From NCBI GenBank assembly GCA_016296655.1, contig JAEDIW010000012.1, positions 1 to 61,019 of the forward strand: a DNA stretch of 61,019 nucleotides, in the 5' to 3' direction. The notes below the pieces were generated by a model that was given only the letters and a program-made list of their open reading frames with translations, was not told the origin of the DNA and did no database searches. The stretch is from Treponema sp. (GTDB taxonomy: Bacteria; Spirochaetota; Spirochaetia; Treponematales; Treponemataceae). Numbering within the stretch: the first letter of the stretch is position 1; the number at the start of each line of letters is the position of its first letter. Shown one piece after another: positions 1 to 7,494 of this stretch. The position numbers and the translations under genes were made by a program.

Positions 1-47
1 TCTCCGGCGTGACAGGCCAGCGCGATAACCAGCTTCGCTACACCCGC
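1..47 (-). tRNA. tRNA-Asp(GTC), cut by the left window edge
   Basis: Read on the minus strand, position 47 opens the acceptor arm GCGGGTG, followed by U8-A9, a D stem GCGA/TCGC and an anticodon stem CTGGC/GCCGG. The loop CTGTCAC carries anticodon GTC (aspartate). The variable loop, T arm and 3' acceptor strand lie beyond the window. The order of arms and the 7-nt acceptor fit a canonical tRNA, so only the truncation is uncertain. A consensus promoter stands directly upstream. Confidence 0.9.
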
Positions 48-59
48 GTGATGTTTAGT

Positions 60-88
60 ACTATATAGACTATTACATTTTATGTCAA
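60..88 (-). promoter_or_regulatory. Sigma-70 promoter of tRNA-Asp
   Basis: The -35 TTGACA (83-88) and -10 TATAGT (60-65) are separated by exactly 17 nt. The expected start is near 53, about 6 nt before the mature tRNA 5' end at 47, a spacing usual for tRNA genes. Confidence 0.8.
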
Positions 89-174
89 CTACTAAAAAAC
101 TTTTTTTTAAAAAAAAATTCAATTTTTTTTTATTTTTTTGTAACCAAAGAAAAGTCAAATGGTTATATTTACGA

Positions 175-274
175 ACACTATGCAGGATAACTGAATATCC
201 TGATTCATCTTCATCCTCCTTTCCTTTTTCAAGCCCGGTCTGTAAGTTTTACACGGCCGGGTTTCTTTTTTTTT
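175..274 (+). ncRNA. Candidate small RNA ending in a strong terminator
   Basis: Between the tRNA and leuA the plus strand holds a 7-bp hairpin (CAGGATA/TATCCTG, 183-202). Next is an unpaired C/U-rich stretch containing CATCCTCCTTTCC, then a GC-rich hairpin (231-238 with 257-264) and a 9-T run. Hairpin, pyrimidine-rich anti-Shine-Dalgarno segment and intrinsic terminator are the usual parts of a trans-acting sRNA. The promoter is unclear: a TATATT at 164-169 has only a poor -35. No known family was recognised, and the 5' end is a guess. Confidence 0.35.
231..274 (+). terminator. Intrinsic terminator, rightward
   Basis: The AAGCCCGG arm pairs with CCGGGTTT (8 bp with one G-U pair) and is followed by about nine T. 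It works only on the plus strand, where no protein gene precedes it, so it supports a short untranslated transcript here. Confidence 0.75.
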
Positions 275-313
275 AACTGCCTGAAAAATTAAAATTTCCC
301 AGGCAGTCAAAAA

Positions 314-1984
314 CTACTGATTCAAGGCACTTACAACAGCTGCAATACCTGCACGACCAACGTTGCTGCTCTTGCCTACTCCCCAGACTTGACGACCATC
401 TTCAACAGTAATCTGAACATAAGAATATGCGCTTGTATCACTTCCGCTTCCAACGCTGTGTTCATAGAACGAAGTAATGTTAAAGCGTGGCACAGGAGTT
501 TCCTGCAATGCAGAAACAAAGGCATCCAGAGGACCGTTTCCCTTTCCACCGATAGTATATTCTTTTCCCTTCCATAAAATTACACCGCGACAGGCAACAG
601 TTTCCTTTGATTCAGAACCCTTCGAACCTTCAAGGTGGGTTTCTGCAAGATCAACGATTGCAAGAGGCTCTTTTCTGTCAAGCCACTGTCTGCAAAAACA
701 TTCGTAAACTTCAGCAACCTGCAGTTCACGCTGCGCCTTATCAGCGGCTTCCTTGACAACCTGACCAAGAGAAGGATGCATAGGCTTTGGAACAGAAAGT
801 CCGTAACTGTTTTCCAAAATAAAGGCAGCACCGCCTTTTCCACTCTGGCTGTTAATTCGGATAATGCTTTCATACTGACGACCAATGTCATGAGGATCAA
901 TCGGCAGATAAGGAACGTCCCATATAGCATCAGCAGGCATTTTTGTACGGGCAGCCATACCTTTGCGTATTGCATCCTGATGAGAACCGCTAAATGCTGT
1001 AAATACCAGTTCACCTGCATAAGGAGTTCTTGGATGAATTGGCATGTCTGTCAATTCCTGATATTTTTCTGCCAGAGAAGGAATATCAGACAAATCAAGC
1101 TCAGGATCAACCCCCTGAGAAAACATATTCAAGCCAACGACAACAACATCAAGGTTGCCTGTACGCTCACCATTGCCAAACAAAGTTCCTTCAACGCGGT
1201 CAGCACCGGCAAGAAGCCCCATTTCACAAGTTGCAACGCCTTCGCCACGATCATTATGCGGATGCAGGCTTACAATAACGCTGTCCCTGTCTGAAATATG
1301 AGTACAAAAATATTCAATCTGGTCTGCAAAAATATTCGGAGCAGCACATTCAACCGTAGTCGGAAGATTCATAATGATTTTCTTTTCAGGCGTTGCACCC
1401 CATGCATTTTTTACAGCTTCACAAATTTCTACGGCATATTCAATTTCTGTATTGGAAAAACTTTCAGGAGAATATTCCAGACGGATTTCGCAGTCTCCGG
1501 CAAGAGGCAGACATCTTTTCACACATTCTACACCATCAATTGCAACCTGCTTAATCTGTTCTTTAGTCATATTAAACGTATATTTTCTCTGAGCAGGAGA
1601 AGTTGAATTGTAAATATGGAAAATTGCACGTGGCAAACCTTTCATACATTCAAAAGTCTTTTTAATAAGATGTTCACGTGCCTGGCACAAAACCTGAACT
1701 GTTACATCGTCAGGAATACGTTTTTCATCAATAAGCCGGCGCAAAAAATTATATTCAGTGTCCGAAGAACTTGGAAAGCCAACTTCAATCTCTTTAAAAC
1801 CAAGTTTTACAAGCAAATCAAAAAAAGCAAGTTTCTGTTCAATTCCCATAGGATTTACAAGAGCCTGATTTCCATCTCGCAAATCTACAGAACACCATAT
1901 TGGAGCCTTCGTAATCTGTTTGTCCGGCCATGTGCGGTTTTTGATGGCAATCGGTTCAAATGCCTTGTACTTTTCAATTTTCAT
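314..1984 (-). CDS. leuA: 2-isopropylmalate synthase
   Basis: First committed step of leucine biosynthesis: it condenses acetyl-CoA with 2-oxoisovalerate. The 556-residue protein has the catalytic LRDGNQ motif near residues 35-40 of a TIM barrel, a metal-binding HPHNDRGEG segment around residue 240, and a C-terminal LeuA regulatory domain (about 430-556) that normally mediates leucine feedback. The start at 1984 is chosen because AAGGAG lies 8 nt before it and the family begins at this point; a further 12 codons upstream are open but have no ribosome site. It follows ftsH on the same strand but is separated from it by a leucine leader peptide and attenuator, so leucine should control it independently. 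No other leu genes are in the window. Confidence 0.96.
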   Translation of the reverse strand: MKIEKYKAFEPIAIKNRTWPDKQITKAPIWCSVDLRDGNQALVNPMGIEQKLAFFDLLVKLGFKEIEVGFPSSSDTEYNFLRRLIDEKRIPDDVTVQVLCQAREHLIKKTFECMKGLPRAIFHIYNSTSPAQRKYTFNMTKEQIKQVAIDGVECVKRCLPLAGDCEIRLEYSPESFSNTEIEYAVEICEAVKNAWGATPEKKIIMNLPTTVECAAPNIFADQIEYFCTHISDRDSVIVSLHPHNDRGEGVATCEMGLLAGADRVEGTLFGNGERTGNLDVVVVGLNMFSQGVDPELDLSDIPSLAEKYQELTDMPIHPRTPYAGELVFTAFSGSHQDAIRKGMAARTKMPADAIWDVPYLPIDPHDIGRQYESIIRINSQSGKGGAAFILENSYGLSVPKPMHPSLGQVVKEAADKAQRELQVAEVYECFCRQWLDRKEPLAIVDLAETHLEGSKGSESKETVACRGVILWKGKEYTIGGKGNGPLDAFVSALQETPVPRFNITSFYEHSVGSGSDTSAYSYVQITVEDGRQVWGVGKSSNVGRAGIAAVVSALNQ

Positions 1985-2033
1985 AGTAAAATCTCCTTTT
2001 TTAACCTGTTTTTGCAGCAAGCTTTATATTTTG

Positions 2034-2070
2034 TATAAAAAAAAAGACCTGCTGCCAAAGCAACAGGTCT
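2034..2070 (-). terminator. Attenuator terminator of leuA
   Basis: On the minus strand AGACCTGTTGC pairs with GCAGCAGGTCT (11 bp with one U-G pair, loop TTTG), followed by a run of about nine T. It sits between the leader-peptide stop (2105) and the leuA ribosome site (about 1995), where an amino-acid attenuator belongs. I did not resolve the competing antiterminator. Confidence 0.8.
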
Positions 2071-2104
2071 GTAAAATCCATTAGTTATAACTTACACAGC
2101 ACCA

Positions 2105-2158
2105 TCAGCTTAGGCAATCCAAGAGAAAGTCTGCTAGTAGTAGTACCATGTAATTCAT
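2105..2158 (-). CDS. leuL: Leucine leader peptide (17 aa)
   Basis: A short frame encodes M-N-Y-M-V-L-L-L-A-D-F-L-L-D-C-L-S. Six of 17 residues are leucine, including three consecutive CTA codons and a fourth CTA near the end. AAAGGA lies 12-13 nt before the ATG, slightly far for a ribosome site. Its place just before an intrinsic terminator and leuA is that of a classical leu leader: a ribosome stalled for lack of charged leucine tRNA would prevent terminator folding. A TTGACT/ATACTG pair (2188-2193 and 2164-2169) could be a local promoter, but it would start transcription almost at the ATG. The gene symbol is by analogy. Confidence 0.7.
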   Translation of the reverse strand: MNYMVLLLADFLLDCLS

Positions 2159-2200
2159 AGCGTCAGTATGTCCTTTTTTCAAACTTTAGTCAAGCTGTTT

Positions 2201-4222
2201 TTACTCAGAATCTGTGGCAGCAGAAGTCAAATCATCACAATGCTGGGCAGCCTTGACAATTTCATCAAATTCTTTGCCCTCAACAGTTTCTTTTTCAAGC
2301 AGAAGTCTGGCAATGTATTCAAGCAAATCCTTATGAGAAGAAAGCAGATTCACAACCTTGTTATAGCGTTCGTCCATAATCTTTGCTATTTCTTCGTCAA
2401 TGTACTGCTGCGTTGTTTCTGCATATTCGCGCACAAGTTCAGGTTCTCCAGAACCGTAACCTTTTCCAGATTTTCCAAGAGTTACGTTCTTAAAACGCTG
2501 ACTCATTCCGTAAGATGTAATCATGCTTCTGACAATATCAGTTGCACGCTGAATGTCATTTGCAGCACCTGTAGTAATCTCGCCAAAAATAATCTGCTCA
2601 GCTGCACGACCGCCTAAAAGAACGTCAACTTCACCCAAAAGCCTATTCTGTGTTTTCAAGAAAACATCATCTTCAGGCAGCTGTAAAGTATAGCCCAAAG
2701 CACCTACTCCACGGGGAATAATCGTAATTTTATGAACAGGATCACTTTCAGGCGTAAAAGCTGCAACAAGCGCATGCCCTGTTTCATGATAGGCAACCGT
2801 CTGACGTTCTTTTTCCTTAACAACCCTGCTCTTTTTCTGCAAGCCAACCATTGTTTTTTCAATGGCTTCGTCAAAATCCTGCATGGCAACCCTTTTGCGG
2901 CCAGAACGGACAGCAAGCAAAGCAGCCTCATTTACTATGTTCGCAAGGTCTGCACCTGCAAGTCCTGCAGTTGCATGGGCCAGTGCCGTAAAATCAACTT
3001 TATCTTCAAGTTTTACATTTTTTGCGTGAATTTTAAGGATAGCTTCACGGCCTTTGAAATCCGGGCGGTCAACAACAACCTGCCTGTCAAAACGACCTGG
3101 ACGCAGCAAAGCTGGATCAAGAATATCAGGCCGGTTCGTAGCTGCAAGAATTATAAGACCTTTTTCATTATCAAAACCGTCCATTTCAACCAAAAGCTGA
3201 TTCAAAGTCTGCTCACGCTCATCATTTCCGCTAAGGTTGTTCATACGGCTTTTGCCGATTGCATCAAGTTCGTCAATAAAAATAATACACGGAGCCTTTT
3301 CGCGGGCCTGCTTGAATAAGTCACGGACACGGCTTGCACCTACACCTACAAACATTTCAACAAAATCAGAACCGCTGATTCTGAAGAATGGAACGCCGGC
3401 TTCTCCTGCAACAGCACGTGCAAGCAGGGTTTTTCCAGTTCCTGGGGGTCCTACAAGCAGAACGCCTTTAGGAATTTTACCACCGATATCTGTATATTTT
3501 TTAGGTTCTTTCAAAAAATCAACAACTTCTACAAGTTCTTCCTTTGCTTCGTCAACGCCAGCTACATCGGCAAAACGAGTTTTTACCTTGCCTTCTTCGA
3601 CCGCTTTTGCACGGGACTGGCCTACTGAGAAAATGCTTCCCATGCCGCCGCCCATACCTCCGCCCATTTTGCGGAAAACAAAAAAGTACATGAGGAAAAT
3701 CAGACCAAACGGCAGAATAAGGTTCATCAAAAGCTGGAGAAGGTAATTGTTCTGCTTTGTCAAAAAGCGGTAATTTACACCTTTCCTGTCAAGCAGCTCA
3801 ATAAAACTTGACATAAGTACGCCCGAAGTTTTGTACTGAGCCCTGGAAGAAGAATTTTTGCCGAACGAAAACATATTTTCCACTGGCGAAGAATTTTCCG
3901 ATGTTGAAGAATCTGAGACAAAAAGTTTAGGTCCGTAGCCGACAAAATAATTTTCGCCTAAATCCACAGAAACTATTTTTCCGTCTTCAATCAGCTGCCT
4001 GAATTCTGAAAAACTTATAAGATTTTCAGGTTTTGAGGCAACAAGCATGTTAAATGCAGCAACTGCCCCAAAAACAACAAGCAGAATCAGCCAAAAAGGA
4101 ACTTTTGGAGGCTTTCCTTCTTTTTTATTTTTATCCTTATTGTCTACAGGATCTGTTGACAGTTTGAAAAAATCATAGGGATCGTTTTCATTACTTTTTT
4201 TTGAATTATCCTGGTCACTCAT
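2201..4222 (-). CDS. ftsH: ATP-dependent zinc metalloprotease FtsH
   Basis: Membrane-anchored AAA+ protease that extracts and degrades membrane and soluble proteins. Counting from the upstream ATG at 4234, two membrane segments lie near 46-66 and 163-187. Walker A GPPGTGKT is at 262-269, Walker B IIFIDELDAIG near 317-327, the arginine-finger region follows, and the zinc motif HETGH is at 483-487. Length (673-677 aa) is normal for the family. I prefer the ATG at 4222 because a GAGA lies upstream at workable spacing; the ATG at 4234 has no ribosome site, so this choice is weak. Its usual partners HflK and HflC are encoded at the other end of the window (52.9-54.9 kb). Confidence 0.95.
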   Translation of the reverse strand: MSDQDNSKKSNENDPYDFFKLSTDPVDNKDKNKKEGKPPKVPFWLILLVVFGAVAAFNMLVASKPENLISFSEFRQLIEDGKIVSVDLGENYFVGYGPKLFVSDSSTSENSSPVENMFSFGKNSSSRAQYKTSGVLMSSFIELLDRKGVNYRFLTKQNNYLLQLLMNLILPFGLIFLMYFFVFRKMGGGMGGGMGSIFSVGQSRAKAVEEGKVKTRFADVAGVDEAKEELVEVVDFLKEPKKYTDIGGKIPKGVLLVGPPGTGKTLLARAVAGEAGVPFFRISGSDFVEMFVGVGASRVRDLFKQAREKAPCIIFIDELDAIGKSRMNNLSGNDEREQTLNQLLVEMDGFDNEKGLIILAATNRPDILDPALLRPGRFDRQVVVDRPDFKGREAILKIHAKNVKLEDKVDFTALAHATAGLAGADLANIVNEAALLAVRSGRKRVAMQDFDEAIEKTMVGLQKKSRVVKEKERQTVAYHETGHALVAAFTPESDPVHKITIIPRGVGALGYTLQLPEDDVFLKTQNRLLGEVDVLLGGRAAEQIIFGEITTGAANDIQRATDIVRSMITSYGMSQRFKNVTLGKSGKGYGSGEPELVREYAETTQQYIDEEIAKIMDERYNKVVNLLSSHKDLLEYIARLLLEKETVEGKEFDEIVKAAQHCDDLTSAATDSE

Positions 4223-4288
4223 AAAATTTCTCATAGTAGAAATATAAGCATTTTTTCGTAAATAGTCGACTAAAAATTAAACTTTTCA

Positions 4289-4315
4289 TAAAGTTTTTTT
4301 TTCAAAATCCGATAA
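4289..4315 (+). promoter_or_regulatory. Sigma-28 (FliA) promoter of fliS
   Basis: TAAAGTTT (4289-4296), 11 nt, then TCCGATAA (4308-4315). This matches the enterobacterial FliA consensus TAAAGTTT-N11-GCCGATAA at all but one base. Start is expected near 4322, about 50 nt before fliS. Confidence 0.85.
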
Positions 4316-4371
4316 TCAGAAAGGAATGATTATAAGAAAAAAGCAGCTCATTTGACTCTGGGAGGAAATAA

Positions 4372-4809
4372 ATGGCATATCAAAATCCATACAATGCATA
4401 TCGGGATACCAGCATAAGGACAGCAAGTCAGGGACAGCTGGTAGTGCTTTTATATGAAGGTGCTGTAAAACAGCTTTCTCAGGCTCTGCAGGCTTTCAAT
4501 GAAGAAGGCAAAATTGACGCCCCGAAAATTGAAAAATTTTCCAATAATCTGAGCAAGGCGCATGAAATTATTACAGAACTGCAGGTTTCCCTGGATATGT
4601 CAAAAGGCGGACAGATAGCACAGACACTCATGTCTCTGTATGTTTTTTTCAATAATGAAATTCTTGACGCAAATATCAACCATAACAGGCAGAAAATTGA
4701 ATTTGTAAAAAACTCAATGAATGAGCTTCTGGAAGCATGGCGAGTTGCAGCCAGCAGCACGGCTAATGCACCTAGCACAGTTCAATCAACATTAAACATA
4801 AAAGGATGA
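4372..4809 (+). CDS. fliS: Flagellin export chaperone FliS
   Basis: Cytoplasmic chaperone that binds the C terminus of flagellin, prevents early polymerisation and delivers it to the flagellar type III export gate. The 145-residue protein has the typical FliS start (M-A-Y-x-N-P-Y-x-A-Y) and the conserved LLYEGA helix around residues 26-31, with an all-helical makeup and normal length. A very strong GGGAGGAAATAA ribosome site precedes the ATG, and a near-perfect sigma-28 promoter lies upstream, as expected for a late flagellar gene. The FlgN-like gene follows after 4 nt and is surely cotranscribed. Confidence 0.95.
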   Translation: MAYQNPYNAYRDTSIRTASQGQLVVLLYEGAVKQLSQALQAFNEEGKIDAPKIEKFSNNLSKAHEIITELQVSLDMSKGGQIAQTLMSLYVFFNNEILDANINHNRQKIEFVKNSMNELLEAWRVAASSTANAPSTVQSTLNIKG

Positions 4810-4813
4810 TGCC

Positions 4814-5290
4814 ATGGCAGAGCTTTCAAAGGAAGAAATTGACGAAAGAGTCGCCATTCTCAAACGATACAAAAAATTGCTCGAACAGCAGCGCAGTAAA
4901 TTTCAGGAATATCTGAAAGTTCTGGAAAACCAGCAGAATTCTATTGTTTCAGAAAATCCTGAAAATCTGTTTGAACATACGGTTCTTGAGGAGCAGATTA
5001 TCAAAAATATAGAAAGCCTGCAAAAAGTGATTGTTCCGATGAATGAACTTTACAGACAGACGACTGCAGCTTCCGGCAAGCAGGATTCGGTAATTTCTGC
5101 ACTGAAAACAGATTTATCCTCGTTGCAGAAAAAAGTTCTTGCCCAAAATTCAAAAAACCAACAGATTTTGAGGACTCACCTGAGTCAGATTAGAATGCAG
5201 TTGAATAATTTCAGGAACCCCTACTCATTCAACCATAGCGTCTATGCCCAGAAAGAAAATGTCGCAAGCCTGGTTGAAATTCAGGCTTAG
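4814..5290 (+). CDS. FlgN-like flagellar chaperone (putative)
   Basis: 158 residues, predicted almost wholly helical and coiled-coil, with many Lys, Glu and Gln and no membrane segment. The position 4 nt after fliS in one transcript and the helical-hairpin character fit the FlgN family of hook-filament junction chaperones; this is inference from context and composition, since FlgN proteins share little sequence. Conserved treponemal genes next to fliS are usually annotated only as hypothetical. It lies in the sigma-28-driven fliS transcript. An inverted-repeat element begins 26 nt after its stop codon. Confidence 0.65.
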   Translation: MAELSKEEIDERVAILKRYKKLLEQQRSKFQEYLKVLENQQNSIVSENPENLFEHTVLEEQIIKNIESLQKVIVPMNELYRQTTAASGKQDSVISALKTDLSSLQKKVLAQNSKNQQILRTHLSQIRMQLNNFRNPYSFNHSVYAQKENVASLVEIQA

Positions 5291-5316
5291 GTTATGGAAG
5301 GGCAGCCGACAGGCTG

Positions 5317-5415
5317 TTGGGGCTGTCTGATAAGTTTTGTCATGCCGATTTTATCTTATTTCAGCATCAAACTGTCGGAATGTTCCTGTGAAATTTACTT
5401 TCAGGGCAGCCCCAA
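5317..5415. repeat. Inverted-repeat element, copy 1 (99 bp)
   Basis: Ends TTGGGGCTG (5317-5325) and CAGCCCCAA (5407-5415) are perfect inverted repeats. Read in reverse, the inside resembles the copies at 20.3 and 55.1 kb (GGGGCTG, then GAAAGTAAATTTCA, then CATTCCGA, and AACTTATCAGACAG near the far end). A GC-rich tail to about 5476 follows. The 64-codon open frame across it has no ribosome site and is not called a gene. Confidence 0.7.
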
Positions 5416-5511
5416 TGGAGTGCGTAAGACACGGAACCCTGGAACAACCGACGGCAGCAAGGCTGCCGTAAGCCCCAAAAAACATTAAAAAAAACTTAAA
5501 AAATCTTCTTG

Positions 5512-6315
5512 TTACAACAATGAGGCAATTTCTGCCAGATTTTCAAAAATTGCATCCGGCTTTACGTCCGATTTTTCAACGTCGGCCATTGAAGCTTCTC
5601 CTGAAAGGACAAGAATTCCGTTTGAACCGTTTTTTACGCCTGTAGCAACATCTGTGTAAAGCCTGTCACCTACAAAAGCTATTTCTTCTGGGCGACCGCC
5701 TGTGCGCTGGACAACCATTTCAACCGTTTCCAGATTGGGCTTGCCGAAATATCTTGGCTGTTTTCCGCCGGTAGAAAGACTTATGCATGCATTGAACGAG
5801 CCGACATCGGGGATAAAACCGTCTTCAGTAGGACAATTTATGTCACAGTGTGTAGAAAAAAAAGCTGCACCGTTGCGGATATATGTACAGGTTTTGGAAA
5901 GTTTTTCATAGGTGAGTGTTGTATCAAAACCTACGACAACAATGTCAGGATTCTGGCCGCTGTCATTTGTAAGATTGATTCCTGACTCCATGAAGCTTGC
6001 AACCAATGCTTCTGTTCCCAAAAGATAGACTTTTTTTTCGGGAAAATATGTTTTTAAGTACTGAATGGTAACATCGCCGGAAGTCATAATCTGTTCTCGA
6101 TTGATGAAGCAGTTCATTCCGGCTAGTTTCTGAATGTAAACTGACGGTGATTTTGAAGAATTGTTTGTAAAAAACATAAAGTGGCGGCCTGTTTCTTCCA
6201 CTTTTTTCAAAAATTCCAGCGAACCTGGTATGATTTTGTTTCCAAGATAGAAAGTTCCGTCCATATCAAGGACAAAATATTTTATTTTTTTTAAAAATTC
6301 TTTACGCGAATCCAT
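5512..6315 (-). CDS. HAD-IIA family sugar-phosphatase (NagD/PGP-like)
   Basis: Cytoplasmic hydrolase of the NagD / 4-nitrophenylphosphatase group, which dephosphorylates small phosphometabolites; the exact substrate cannot be read. It is 267 residues from the start at 6315, chosen for the GGGAGAAAA ribosome site. The upstream 31 open codons are hydrophobic and lack one. Motif I is DMDGTFYLG near residues 15-23, motif II FFTNNSSKS near 50-58, and the C-terminal GDRLYTDVATG segment supplies the acidic metal ligands. A C2-type cap lies between motifs II and III. It is a single gene, convergent with fliS-flgN across the repeat element. Confidence 0.85.
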   Translation of the reverse strand: MDSRKEFLKKIKYFVLDMDGTFYLGNKIIPGSLEFLKKVEETGRHFMFFTNNSSKSPSVYIQKLAGMNCFINREQIMTSGDVTIQYLKTYFPEKKVYLLGTEALVASFMESGINLTNDSGQNPDIVVVGFDTTLTYEKLSKTCTYIRNGAAFFSTHCDINCPTEDGFIPDVGSFNACISLSTGGKQPRYFGKPNLETVEMVVQRTGGRPEEIAFVGDRLYTDVATGVKNGSNGILVLSGEASMADVEKSDVKPDAIFENLAEIASLL

Positions 6316-6456
6316 TTTTCTCCCATAAAAATACCGCATTTGCAGCTTGAAAATATTATAGACAATATAAGATTTTATTATTATAAGCCAGATTATGAAA
6401 ATCCGCAAAGAAAAATTTTATGTTTCTGAGGAATGTTTTCAAGGAACTTGGACAAA

Positions 6457-6498
6457 AAAAAGCGCCTGCTACATTGAATTATGCAGCAAACGCTTTTT
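6457..6498. terminator. Bidirectional hairpin terminator
   Basis: AAAAAGCG (6457-6464) pairs with CGCTTTTT (6491-6498), with an inner CTGC/GCAG pair. A/T runs on both sides let it serve the SPOR gene on the minus strand and stop rightward reading. Confidence 0.7.
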
Positions 6499-6526
6499 CA
6501 GTTTTGCATCAGTTTTATTTTGATTT

Positions 6527-7363
6527 TTATTTTGATGCAGAGGAATCTGTTACGTAGGCTTTAGAATCCTTAAACTGATCAATTTTCAGGATTTTTTCTT
6601 TCCAGAAAGAAGCCTCTGTTTTTGTAGTATAAGGTCCAACACGGACGCGGTAGAATACCTGTTTTTTGGCATCAGTATAAGTGAATACTTCTGCCGGAAT
6701 TTTATTTTCTGCAAGAACAGTACGTGCATTGTCAGCAGATTTTTTTGAAGCAAAAGCACCTGCCTGAACCCAGAATCTTGGAGCAACTGATGATGAAGTT
6801 TTTGCAGCTGCATTTTGCACAGTTGTTTTTGCCGATGAAGTTTTTGTAACTGGTTTTGCAGCAGGTTTTGCAGAAGCCTGTGAGTTCTGTTCAGTTTTTG
6901 CAGTTGTCTTTGCAACTTTTTCAACTGATTTTACTGCTTTGCTGCCTGCCTTAATTTCTTCAGCAGCAGATTTTAGAGAATTCAAATCAATTGTATTCTG
7001 TGCGTTCAAATCTGCATCTTTTGCTGACTCTGGCGCTGTAATTTCATAAACATTTGTTTTTCCTGAAATTACAGTAAGTTCCTGTATATGCTGGATATTG
7101 TCAGCATCTGCTTGCTTTTCAGACTGCGTAAAAGTTGAATCGAACCTGCCTTCATTCTGGCTGAGAGCAGAATTTTCCTGATTGTCAGAAGGCTGCAAAG
7201 GCATTGTCCAGCCACCGCTTGAAGTCTGTGGTGGAACCGGAACGGAAGCTATTACTGGGGTTGGATTGTTACCAGGAGAATAAAGTATGATGGCAGCTCC
7301 TATTACAACAAGCAAAAATAAACCTGTAGCCGCAATAATCCATAATGTTTTTTTCTGTTCCAT
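6527..7363 (-). CDS. SPOR-domain membrane protein
   Basis: 278 residues: a short cytoplasmic start, one membrane helix (about 7-28), a long low-complexity periplasmic linker rich in Ala, Lys, Ser and Thr (about 30-195), and a C-terminal SPOR domain (about 197-272, from RFWVQAGAFASKKSAD to YRVRVGPYTTKTEA). SPOR domains bind denuded glycan strands in septal peptidoglycan, so a role in cell division or wall remodelling is expected. GAGG lies 9 nt before the ATG. Unusually, a sigma-28-type promoter sits just upstream, tying this wall protein to the flagellar regulon, which is plausible for periplasmic flagella. Confidence 0.85.
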   Translation of the reverse strand: MEQKKTLWIIAATGLFLLVVIGAAIILYSPGNNPTPVIASVPVPPQTSSGGWTMPLQPSDNQENSALSQNEGRFDSTFTQSEKQADADNIQHIQELTVISGKTNVYEITAPESAKDADLNAQNTIDLNSLKSAAEEIKAGSKAVKSVEKVAKTTAKTEQNSQASAKPAAKPVTKTSSAKTTVQNAAAKTSSSVAPRFWVQAGAFASKKSADNARTVLAENKIPAEVFTYTDAKKQVFYRVRVGPYTTKTEASFWKEKILKIDQFKDSKAYVTDSSASK

Positions 7364-7389
7364 AAGTCAAAATCCTCGATATATTATAA

Positions 7390-7416
7390 ATATCGGAAAT
7401 TGAATTATGACCTTTA
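7390..7416 (-). promoter_or_regulatory. Sigma-28-like promoter of the SPOR gene
   Basis: On the minus strand TAAAGGTC (7409-7416), 11 nt, then TCCGATAT (7390-7397). This keeps TAAA and CCGATA at the FliA/SigD spacing. Start is expected near 7384, 20 nt before the ATG. Confidence 0.7.
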
Positions 7417-7494
7417 GCAAAAAAAAAACTTAAAAGCAGAATTAACCTGAAAAACAATGCCGTACAAACCAATGCCTGACATCAAATCCTGCTG

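Noticed and set aside
155..214. Minus-strand 17-codon frame with GGAGG upstream (start at 208)
   Set aside because: The composition shows no amino-acid bias of a leader peptide and there is no gene downstream except the tRNA with its own promoter. The same bases fit an sRNA pyrimidine loop on the other strand.
82..276. 64-codon plus-strand open frame next to the tRNA
   Set aside because: It consists of homopolymer-like Lys/Phe codons over AT-rich DNA and the terminator hairpin, and starts inside the tRNA promoter.
276..307. Hairpin after leuA as its terminator
   Set aside because: On the minus strand the stem is followed by an A-run, not a T-run, so it cannot be called an intrinsic terminator for leuA.
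5294..5488. 64-codon frame after the FlgN-like gene
   Set aside because: It lies almost wholly within the inverted-repeat element and its tail, without a ribosome site.
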